From positions 1 through 20,431 of the IMG/VR virus record IMGVR_UViG_3300017776_000273: DNA of 20,431 bases; one strand, 5' to 3'. Under the pieces are notes generated by a model that was given only the letters and a program-made list of their open reading frames with translations, was not told the DNA's origin and did no database searches. The translations under genes were made by a program, and so were the position numbers. This stretch comes from a virus. The first letter of the stretch is position 1. Every line of letters begins with the position of its first letter. This document shows, piece after piece, positions 12,812-19,193 of this stretch.

Positions 12812-13324
12812 TTATTTATCAGGTTCGTTAATTTTTGCAATCACTGCATTTATTAAACTGTTGCGATCTTCAAACTCTTCTGCTTGTCCTTCCACTGGCA
12901 TTTCTCCGCCATTTGCTTTGGCTTGCTGTGTTTGTACTGCATGATCATGTTTGGCTTTTTGTAATTGTAGTTGCACCATCTTTAATTTTTTATCCATCTT
13001 TGCTGTTTTAGCAGTGATAGCATTGGTCATCATTGTACTTGCAACTGCAAATACGTTTGCGGCATGTCTATCTTCTACATTTTGTCCTAGATCCATTAAG
13101 TCCTGGAATGCATGCATAGCTTTGTCAGCATACTTGTCCATATCTGCGTCCAATGTCTCCATATCTCTAACCATTGGTAGTGCAGCATCAATTTTATCTG
13201 CTGTATCTAGTTGCTGTTGTAATTGTGTAAGATCCAACCCAGTATCTTCTTGTTTTATTGGTTCGTCTACCTTTTCTTCATTCATCGGAGGTAAATCAAA
13301 TACATCTTCAATTTTACTACTCAT
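12812..13324 (-). CDS. 16: terminase small subunit (gp16-like)
   Basis: A 170-aa acidic protein. After an N-terminal tail with LDLTQLQQQLDTADKID comes a helical core (~60-140) with AFQDLMDLGQNVEDRHAANV and NAITAKTAKMDKKLKMVQLQ, then a flexible Gln/Gly-rich end. Length, helical pair and the 'R.A.VFA...M...I..K...' pattern agree with gp16 of T4-like phages, which forms rings that recognise DNA and stimulate gp17. Its start overlaps the gp4 stop (ATGA), so the two are coupled. The cognate large subunit is not adjacent but 2.1 kb further along, after three inserted genes. Confidence 0.75.
   Translation of the reverse strand: MSSKIEDVFDLPPMNEEKVDEPIKQEDTGLDLTQLQQQLDTADKIDAALPMVRDMETLDADMDKYADKAMHAFQDLMDLGQNVEDRHAANVFAVASTMMTNAITAKTAKMDKKLKMVQLQLQKAKHDHAVQTQQAKANGGEMPVEGQAEEFEDRNSLINAVIAKINEPDK
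12813..12819 (-). promoter_or_regulatory. late-type promoter element (ATAAATA) before the candidate internal-protein gene
   Basis: GATAAATAACTATAACG on the minus strand. The gp16 stop TAA (12814-12812) overlaps its 3' end. It lies 21 bases upstream of ATG 12791. Confidence 0.5.
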
Positions 13325-13764
13325 CGTGTTTTCCTCTTTTTGGGCTGATTAAACAGCTCATGTTCTGTTAGCACTCTAAATCCTACACCTTGTCTGTCAC
13401 AATATACTTTAGCAGCTTGCCATTTTGCTTCATTGATAATAGCAGATGCTTTCTGTGCAGTACTTTTAGCATGTGCTAGTGTTTGTCCAGCAGGTTTAAT
13501 TTCAATCATTTCTGCTTTGCGCTGTTTATTCTTGTCTTCATACACTATAAAAAAGTCTGGAACATAGTGTGTGTTTTTACCTGTTGCTGGATTTCTATAA
13601 GGTATTCTGTGTGCTTCACTTGCCCATGCAAGTATGCTAGGATGTGTGTCTAACAAACGCATAAATTTTAGTTCCCATCCGCTACGGTATCTAGGACGAT
13701 GTTTGCCCACATACTTGCTAGGATTTTTTACTTCATATATGCCTTGTTGAAACTTATGTGCCAT
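13321..13764 (-). CDS. 4: gp4-like head-completion protein with nuclease fold
   Basis: A 147-aa basic protein matching the T4 gp4 (gp50/4) head-completion family, which has a TnsA/restriction-endonuclease-like core. The motif order is intact: RSGWELKFM (E31), PDFFIVY (D70), EIKP (E88, K90). This PD-(D/E)xK-like set suggests metal-dependent trimming of DNA when the full head is sealed. The end is basic (PKKRKTR). It lies 11 bases after the second tail-tube-like gene; ATG 13764 has no SD and sits nine bases after the last base of an ATAAATA element, so its own late mRNA would have a leader of only about three bases. Its stop overlaps gp16. Confidence 0.85.
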   Translation of the reverse strand: MAHKFQQGIYEVKNPSKYVGKHRPRYRSGWELKFMRLLDTHPSILAWASEAHRIPYRNPATGKNTHYVPDFFIVYEDKNKQRKAEMIEIKPAGQTLAHAKSTAQKASAIINEAKWQAAKVYCDRQGVGFRVLTEHELFNQPKKRKTR

Positions 13765-13772
13765 TCTAGTAG

Positions 13773-13779
13773 TATTTAT
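13773..13779 (-). promoter_or_regulatory. late promoter element (AATAAATACTACTAG) of gp4
   Basis: Minus strand GAATAAATACTACTAGAATG. The TAA stop of the upstream gene (13778-13776) is within the element. Confidence 0.6.
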
Positions 13780-14600
13780 TCAGCTGGCACTACGAAACTT
13801 TTTCCATCTATATTTCTAAGTTTTTCACCTGATCTTAGCGTACCTGTGAATGGCTTTAATCCTTGCTGTTGAGGAGCTTGCGCAGATCTGTTAACCGCTT
13901 GTTGATTTTGAGTATTAACAATATTTGCTCTTTCAACATTTGCTTCATTGCTGCTACCAGCTTCTGCATCAATGTTAAAATGTTCTGGTTGGAAGGTCAC
14001 ACTATAAGTTACAGGTTGACTGTCACTGTATGCAAGTGTGTCGTGTTGTATGTTTGTGATCATACAGTTAAACAATTGTATTGAACGACCACCTGCCGCT
14101 GTTTCTCTACTATTGATATTGATCTGCTCAAAAAAGAATCTACTGTTTTGTGCTATTGCTTTCGCTCCAAATACGTGTCCAGCGCCACTTGCAAATGTCT
14201 GACCAAGTACATCATAACTGTTAAAGTTTACAGTGTCTAGTTCATGTCCGTGAAAATAATGGCCTGCATATGCTTTCATTAGATTTTGAAATTCGTTGTC
14301 TTTGGTATCATAAAATACAATAGGCACAGTACCTGTACTCATTCGTGTTGGTATATGTCTAACTCTATTGTATTGATTAAGTTGTGTAATACCGTAGTCA
14401 ACGTCGGGTAAACCAACGCTAACTACTCTATTAAAAACAAAATTACGCTGTTGTACTTGAGGTGCTACTACATTCTCATTTAGAATAAACTCAATACTAA
14501 AATTATATTTTAGTCTTGGCGTTTTATTAAGTACGGGATCGTCGACACCGAATATTTCAGCGGCAGCATTAAAAGGGCCGGTTCTACTAGCTAATCCCAT
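13776..14600 (-). CDS. second tail-tube-fold protein (gp19/gp54-like paralogue)
   Basis: A 274-aa protein following gp19. It has the tail-tube beta pattern: PRLKYNFSIEFIL (~28-40), FNRVVSVGLPDVDYGI, STGTVPIVFYDTKDNEFQNL (a long beta strand then helix), FFFEQININS, and IQLFNCMITNIQHDTLAYSD with QPVTYSVTFQPEHF. The last part matches gp19 (CYIQNIQYGEMAYAASEQVQ). The C-terminal ~70 residues are Asn/Gln-rich and probably extended. T4-like phages also use gp48/gp54 with tube-like folds at the baseplate, so this could be a tube initiator rather than a second tube subunit. AGGATAT precedes ATG 14600; it is 12 bases after the gp19 stop. Confidence 0.75.
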   Translation of the reverse strand: MGLASRTGPFNAAAEIFGVDDPVLNKTPRLKYNFSIEFILNENVVAPQVQQRNFVFNRVVSVGLPDVDYGITQLNQYNRVRHIPTRMSTGTVPIVFYDTKDNEFQNLMKAYAGHYFHGHELDTVNFNSYDVLGQTFASGAGHVFGAKAIAQNSRFFFEQININSRETAAGGRSIQLFNCMITNIQHDTLAYSDSQPVTYSVTFQPEHFNIDAEAGSSNEANVERANIVNTQNQQAVNRSAQAPQQQGLKPFTGTLRSGEKLRNIDGKSFVVPAE

Positions 14601-14612
14601 ACTTATATCCTA

Positions 14613-15212
14613 TTAGGTACCAGCGCCAGTTGCGTTGCTGCGTGTCTGATCAGGTGTTACGCCTGTAAGTGTAGCGTTACCTGCTGCATCATAAATTTCT
14701 GCATTGTCATAACGTACTGATACAGTTACCTGTACTTGCTCACTAGCGGCATACGCCATTTCACCGTACTGAATATTTTGAATATAGCAACCTGCTAGTT
14801 CAAACTTATCAAGTACGCCTGGTGTTGGGTTAGCGCCATCTAAACTTTCTACAGTCATTTGGAACTTATAACCACTACCTGCTCTTGAGCTTGATTGATT
14901 AGCATGGTCAACTTGTCTGTTGAGCTGATTGTTAAGCTCACGTATTACTACGCTGTCAACATCATCTCTTAGAACCACTGTGATAGGATCCCAAGTATGT
15001 TTACCTGCTAAATTAATTCTTGAATTATATGCATCTATTAGAACTTCATCGTGTGTGAGACTTGGTCTGCTAACACTGATTACACTTCTAGTAGGAGATG
15101 CACTAAAGCCATCACCAATAAACGTCACTCTAAAACGATATTGTAGCTTTGGCATAATTGTTGTTGTGTTACCTGCATTATCTGGAACACCTAGTGTTGT
15201 AATTACTGCCAT
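14613..15212 (-). CDS. 19: tail tube protein (gp19-like)
   Basis: A 199-aa protein that polymerises into the inner tube of a contractile tail. Seen here: an N-terminal region with MPKLQYRFRVTFIGDGF (~20-36), SVSRPSLTHDEVLIDAYNSR (~46-65), KHTWDPITVVLRDD (~70-83), FQMTVESLDG (~116-125) and FELAGCYIQNIQYGEMAYAA followed by VQVTVSVRYDNAEI. These are the usual gp19 beta-barrel elements, and length fits the T4 family. It directly follows the sheath gene as in T4 but after a strong terminator, with its own late element (15241-15247) and AAGGAG ribosome site. Confidence 0.9.
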   Translation of the reverse strand: MAVITTLGVPDNAGNTTTIMPKLQYRFRVTFIGDGFSASPTRSVISVSRPSLTHDEVLIDAYNSRINLAGKHTWDPITVVLRDDVDSVVIRELNNQLNRQVDHANQSSSRAGSGYKFQMTVESLDGANPTPGVLDKFELAGCYIQNIQYGEMAYAASEQVQVTVSVRYDNAEIYDAAGNATLTGVTPDQTRSNATGAGT

Positions 15213-15240
15213 CGATTTCTCCTTATATACCGGCTGTTAG

Positions 15241-15247
15241 TATTTAT
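15241..15247 (-). promoter_or_regulatory. late promoter element (AATAAATACTAACAG) of gp19
   Basis: Minus strand TTAATAAATACTAACAG, 29 bases before ATG 15212, immediately downstream of the gp18 terminator. It lets the abundant tube protein be transcribed separately. Confidence 0.6.
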
Positions 15248-15259
15248 TAAAAACCAGTC

Positions 15260-15289
15260 AAAAAAAATGGACGACATGAGCCGTCCATT
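15260..15289 (-). terminator. intrinsic terminator after the tail sheath gene
   Basis: Minus strand AATGGACG and CGTCCATT form an 8-bp stem with an eight-base loop, followed by a run of T residues (15267-15260 on the plus strand are A). Located 19 bases after the gp18 stop. Confidence 0.88.
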
Positions 15290-15308
15290 AAGTATTATGT
15301 TAATTTTC

Positions 15309-17804
15309 TTAGTTTGTAGTACCAATTGTACCTGTATTAACTAATCTAATCGGAATGTAAATGAATTCTGCCGCTTTTGAAGGTTCAATTGCAACATCAA
15401 CATAAAATTCGTTACGATCAATTCTTGCAGGAGTGTTATTGCTCTCATCACAAACAACTGCAAAGTCATTAAGACCTCTGCGGCTGAGAATGTCTGCAAG
15501 GAATCTTTCAAACGCAATCTTAGCACGTTCACGTGTTTGAGCATCATTAACTTCAAACAAGAATGGACGAGCTAGTTCGTCGAAACGATCTCTTAGGTAA
15601 GCTACCAATCTTGCAACATTAACTCTGTCCAATGCACTTGTAGTTGTGTGCAGTGTTTTCTGTCCAAAGATTACTGTTCCTTGTCCTGGGAATGTTGTGA
15701 TTGGGTTTAGCTTGGCTGTATACATCGCATCACGTTGACCTTGTGTAAGGCTAACTGCTTTGAACTCACCCTCTGTAGTGATGTGTCCAACTGCACTTGC
15801 GTTTTGTACAACACCTCTTGTTAAGCCTGCCGGAGCAAACCACTGGAAGCTGATGTTGTCATTGTATGCAAATGTATAAAGTGCCATATGACTTGGTGGT
15901 ACTGTTACAGTGTTACCATTTAATGGCTCTGAAGTTTGACCTGCTGGATAGTAAACTGCACTGTAAGTGTTGTTTGTTACTAGTCCATCTTCGCCATTTT
16001 CACTTGCACTACCTGTGTTTTGTGTCCAACTAATTACGTCAGTTGGGTTTTTACGCATTGGTGCATCAACAATGATAAATGCTGTTTCGCCTCTGTCACT
16101 GTTCAATGTTACCATTTCGTCTACTAGCTCAGGATAGTTTGGTGCAGCAATTAAGCTAAATCTGTTGCTTGGGTCTCTGAGATCTGTACCTGCCGCTACT
16201 GCTTGCATTGCTGTTGCGATAACTTTGCGTTGTGCAAATCTACCAAATGCACCACTACCATCTGCATGATTAGCCGCTGCATTTCTCCATGCTGTGCCGT
16301 TCCAACTGCGCACTGTGTTTTTACTTTGTGCCATGTTTACAACAATCATTCCATTTGGATAAACTGCTGCATTTGGTGCACCACTAATAGTAGTAGCATT
16401 ACCACTGTTAGATGCATCAGCTGCTGTATCAGTAATGTCAGCAAACAATACACCTGTTGTATTTGTTTGGTCTGTGTTACTGTGTGTGATCCAACTTGAA
16501 CCGTTGTACACTTTTATCATTGGATAAGCACGTTCATTAGCTTGGTTCTCACCTGCTAGTGTTGTGTCAACCCAAACATCACCACTGCTTGGTCCTGTTG
16601 GAGCAGTTGTGCCATATGTTGCACTAGTTGTTGTGTAGTTACCACTGTTTACTTTGTATAGATCCAAACTGTTGATTGTGTTATCAAACCAGTATGTACC
16701 CGATGCCGCTGTAGCAGTTGGTGTTGCAGCTTGTGCAAGCACTGCTGGTGCAGTCAAATCGCCTACTGCGCCGCCAGTTACTACTTCACGGACAGCAATA
16801 GTTGCTTTAGTATTGGCTTGTTGGTCAAGTAATAAGTTTCCAACTGTAGCACTACTTGATGTAAGAGCAGTTGTACTTGAACCATCTTGTGGTACAAAGT
16901 CGCCAATAGCGCCAGCGCCATCTGCTTGTGTGCTTGTTACACCTTGTACTGTTGCTGTAGCAAATGCTGAACTTGTTGCATTGTAACGACTAATTGCAAG
17001 ATTTAAACCATTGCCTGGGCGTGTTGTTTTAATCCAAACATCGTTAGCTGCTGGGCTTGAAGGAGCTGTGTAGTGAGGTGCATATGATACGCCAACTGCG
17101 CCTGTCATGTCTGCATCACTGTCCATTACTTCCCATGCGCCGCCTACGCCATAAAAGTATTCAATACTCATTTGACGAGCTGCACTTGTGCTTGTTTCGT
17201 TATCAACATGAACAACAACTAAGAATGTACCGTTTGTGGCTGCACTTGCACCACTTGGTGTGTGTACATCGCCGCCTACATCTGTGCCATCGTCTACATT
17301 AATTTGTACTGCTGGAGTTTTTTCTTCCCACTTATTAGTGGTGCTGTTCCATTGGTGGATACCAAATTTACTTGCATCTGTGTCTAACCATAGACCATTT
17401 GCTGTACTATAAGCCGCTGTTGGCTCTGTGGTTGTTGTTTCTAGTTGAGCAAGATCAACGTCTGCACGTACTACATACGCTTGACTGCCTTGTCCGAGAT
17501 AACTGTATGCAGCCATTAGACCATATTCACTGGTCTCACTGCCTTGTGTAATTGCTGTACCTACAGTAGTAAACGTTGGGTTACCAAAAAACTGTGTTAG
17601 CTCACGCTGACTAGTAACTTTAATTACGTTACCAGCTTGAGCTGTTTTAGTATATTTGGCAATACCGTCTGCTTCGCTACCAGTAGGATCTGTTTTGTTT
17701 GTTCTTGTGGCTACTAATAGTAGTGGTACTGTACCAGCACCTGGTGCGCCATAGGCGCTTTCATCTACTACACTAACCTGAACACCTGGTGATACTAACG
17801 CCAT
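15309..17804 (-). CDS. 18: contractile tail sheath protein (gp18-like), enlarged by inserted modules
   Basis: An 831-aa tail sheath subunit (T4 gp18 is about 659). The N-terminus (MALVSPGVQVSVVDESAYGA) and C-terminus (~700-831: NPITTFPGQGTVIFG, NVARLVAYLRDRFDELARPF, ARIDRNEFYVDVAIEPSKAA) are classic sheath core that handles subunit-subunit and tube contacts. Residues ~120-520 are an expanded surface region. It has at least five short repeats of the type G-x-x-W-[VIL]-[DK]-T-T... then Y-N-x-x..W, near 137-160 (GLWLDTD..QWNSTTNKWEE), 253-275 (NDVWIKTT), 369-392 (GTYWFDNT), 407-440 (GDVWVDTT..YNGSSWI) and 484-507 (RSWNGTAWRN). These resemble small beta modules seen in phage fibres. SD AGAGGAG precedes ATG 17804 and a late element lies at 17838-17844. 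Confidence 0.93.
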   Translation of the reverse strand: MALVSPGVQVSVVDESAYGAPGAGTVPLLLVATRTNKTDPTGSEADGIAKYTKTAQAGNVIKVTSQRELTQFFGNPTFTTVGTAITQGSETSEYGLMAAYSYLGQGSQAYVVRADVDLAQLETTTTEPTAAYSTANGLWLDTDASKFGIHQWNSTTNKWEEKTPAVQINVDDGTDVGGDVHTPSGASAATNGTFLVVVHVDNETSTSAARQMSIEYFYGVGGAWEVMDSDADMTGAVGVSYAPHYTAPSSPAANDVWIKTTRPGNGLNLAISRYNATSSAFATATVQGVTSTQADGAGAIGDFVPQDGSSTTALTSSSATVGNLLLDQQANTKATIAVREVVTGGAVGDLTAPAVLAQAATPTATAASGTYWFDNTINSLDLYKVNSGNYTTTSATYGTTAPTGPSSGDVWVDTTLAGENQANERAYPMIKVYNGSSWITHSNTDQTNTTGVLFADITDTAADASNSGNATTISGAPNAAVYPNGMIVVNMAQSKNTVRSWNGTAWRNAAANHADGSGAFGRFAQRKVIATAMQAVAAGTDLRDPSNRFSLIAAPNYPELVDEMVTLNSDRGETAFIIVDAPMRKNPTDVISWTQNTGSASENGEDGLVTNNTYSAVYYPAGQTSEPLNGNTVTVPPSHMALYTFAYNDNISFQWFAPAGLTRGVVQNASAVGHITTEGEFKAVSLTQGQRDAMYTAKLNPITTFPGQGTVIFGQKTLHTTTSALDRVNVARLVAYLRDRFDELARPFLFEVNDAQTRERAKIAFERFLADILSRRGLNDFAVVCDESNNTPARIDRNEFYVDVAIEPSKAAEFIYIPIRLVNTGTIGTTN

Positions 17805-17837
17805 TGCATTCTCCTCTATTGAATTGGTTGCTAGTAG

Positions 17838-17844
17838 TATTTAC
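17838..17844 (-). promoter_or_regulatory. late promoter element (GTAAATACTACTAG) of gp18
   Basis: Minus strand GTAAATACTACTAGC, 33 bases before ATG 17804. Same extension CTACTAG as the gp4 element. Confidence 0.55.
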
Positions 17845-17855
17845 CAGAGTGACTA

Positions 17856-17877
17856 TATATCAGGGGGGATATAGAGG
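17856..17877 (-). other. hairpin with C-rich loop between dNMP kinase and gp18
   Basis: Minus strand CTATAT and ATATAG can pair (6 bp, all but one A-T) around a loop containing CCCCCC. No T-run follows, so terminator function is doubtful. Stability is low. Confidence 0.3.
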
Positions 17878-17893
17878 TTAACCTAGTACTTAA

Positions 17894-18409
17894 TTATTCT
17901 GACACACTGTAAGGATCAATATGTCCTATAAGTTGTTGCACATTAAATTCTAAGTCTTGCAATGTACCGTTATTATCAATTGTATAATCAGACATCCATT
18001 GTTCCAAACTCATACTATTTTTATTCTCTGGTGGTAAGTGATCACTACGATCAACCCATATACAATAATCAAACACGCCTGTATTTTTCATAGCATGGAA
18101 TTCTTTTTTGTTTCGCAACCCACAATAGATATCATATTCTTGAAACATTTCTCTGCCTAGTGTAGCAGGATCTGGTATATTGTAGTCGCAAATAGCTTCA
18201 TACCACTCTTGTCTGTGATTGTGTCTATCTGCATAGCATTGTTCTTCGTTTGTGTAGCTATACTTTTCTTTAAGATCATTATATATAAAAAGTTTTGAGC
18301 AGAACTTGCTACTGCTTTCAAAACTATAACCATACTTGTCTCTGAGAATCTCACAGACAGTATCTTTGCCATGTCGCCCATGGCCAATTACTAGTAATTT
18401 TAATTTCAT
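17894..18409 (-). CDS. 1: deoxynucleoside monophosphate kinase-like P-loop enzyme (T4 gp1-like)
   Basis: A 171-aa P-loop kinase. LLVIGHGRHGKDT (5-17) is a GxxxxGKDT Walker A of the type seen in T4 gene 1 dNMP kinase. Downstream are a substrate-binding-like region (GREMFQEYD), FDYCIWVDRSDHLPPENKN (a lid/base-specific region by position) and a C-terminal helix. It would phosphorylate dNMPs to dNDPs for phage DNA synthesis, in the cytoplasm. Short for the family (T4 gp1 is about 241 aa), so substrate range is uncertain. It interrupts the late structural block between neck and sheath genes and has its own sigma70-like promoter; no SD precedes ATG 18409, and the predicted +1 falls on the A of this ATG. 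Confidence 0.75.
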   Translation of the reverse strand: MKLKLLVIGHGRHGKDTVCEILRDKYGYSFESSSKFCSKLFIYNDLKEKYSYTNEEQCYADRHNHRQEWYEAICDYNIPDPATLGREMFQEYDIYCGLRNKKEFHAMKNTGVFDYCIWVDRSDHLPPENKNSMSLEQWMSDYTIDNNGTLQDLEFNVQQLIGHIDPYSVSE

Positions 18410-18415
18410 GTTTAT

Positions 18416-18444
18416 ATAATAATAGGATCAGGCAATTTTGTCAA
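18416..18444 (-). promoter_or_regulatory. sigma70-like promoter giving a leaderless dNMP kinase mRNA
   Basis: Minus strand TTGACA (18444-18439), 17 bp, TATTAT (18421-18416), then ATAAAC and ATG 18409. The -35 box contains the TGA stop of the upstream gene (18443-18441). Six bases separate the -10 box from the start codon. Confidence 0.78.
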
Positions 18445-19181
18445 CCGATAATAACGCCCAAACCAGCTTGGCCTTCTGCATAATATTTGAGGTCATCTTC
18501 TAGTTTGTCGATTGTTGCTTGTGCATCCATACGCAATGCATCAGCATTTAAACTTGTGCCGCCTTGTGGACCTGCAATAGTATTAAACTTGCCACGTGCT
18601 TCTGCTAGCATTAGTTTAGCATGTGCTAGTGCATAGTCTTTGATCCATGGCATACAATATGTGTCTTGCAATAGTTCTTCATCACTGCGTTGTTTATATG
18701 CATGTATATACACTGTGTCGTCTGCTTTAACTTTTCTGTGCAACAATAGTTTTTTGGTTACAGTGTTCCAAGTGAACGTGTAATTTTCTCCAAACATTTT
18801 ACCTAGTGTTTCTCTGTGTTGAGCAAGTGCATCGTATACTGCCATTCCGCCTGCTCTTCCACTATACAATAGATAGTTGTTCAAGTATGCAGTTTCAAAC
18901 GGTTCAATGTCACCACCGCTTGCACTGTTTAGTGTACCACTGCTACGTCTATACACATCAAATACATCAATAACATCTGCATCCAATGTGTACTCACTTA
19001 CTTCTCTGACTAGTTCAAGTTTGACAAATGCTTCTTCAACACTGTTCTCACTGCGTTGTCTGTATTTTTCAAAACTTTTCTTAATAGCCAAGTCATAATG
19101 CTCAGGGTCGAGTTCAACATCAACCATCTGACCACCTAAACGTAGTTCTATTTCTTTGATCATATCATCTTTTAATGCCAT
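18441..19181 (-). CDS. putative neck/head-tail connector structural protein (gp13-like position)
   Basis: A 246-aa protein beginning MALKDDMIKEIELRLGGQMV with DVELDPEHYDLAIKKSFEKY. It continues RQRSENSVEE, YTLDADVIDVFDVYRRSSGT, PFETAYLNNYLLYSGRAGGM, then PWIKDYALAHAKLMLAEARG, GPQGGTSLNADALRMDAQAT and a Gly-rich end. Similar proteins in T4-like marine phages sit among structural genes, and I associate the pattern with neck/head-closure proteins; assignment to gp13 specifically is not certain. A late element AATAAATACTTGT abuts ATG 19181, with no SD. It is followed by the dNMP kinase promoter overlapping its stop. Confidence 0.6.
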   Translation of the reverse strand: MALKDDMIKEIELRLGGQMVDVELDPEHYDLAIKKSFEKYRQRSENSVEEAFVKLELVREVSEYTLDADVIDVFDVYRRSSGTLNSASGGDIEPFETAYLNNYLLYSGRAGGMAVYDALAQHRETLGKMFGENYTFTWNTVTKKLLLHRKVKADDTVYIHAYKQRSDEELLQDTYCMPWIKDYALAHAKLMLAEARGKFNTIAGPQGGTSLNADALRMDAQATIDKLEDDLKYYAEGQAGLGVIIG

Positions 19182-19186
19182 ACAAG

Positions 19187-19193
19187 TATTTAT
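19187..19193 (-). promoter_or_regulatory. late promoter element (AATAAATACTTGT) of the neck-protein gene
   Basis: Minus strand TAATAAATACTTGTATG. The element starts within the TAA stop of the previous gene (19195-19193) and ends six bases before the ATG. By T4 late geometry, +1 would be the start codon itself. Confidence 0.55.

Noticed and set aside
15309-17804. Tail fibre identity for the gp18 gene because of its W/T repeats
   Set aside because: The N- and C-terminal sheath core regions are complete and the gene is next to gp19; the repeats are an insertion.
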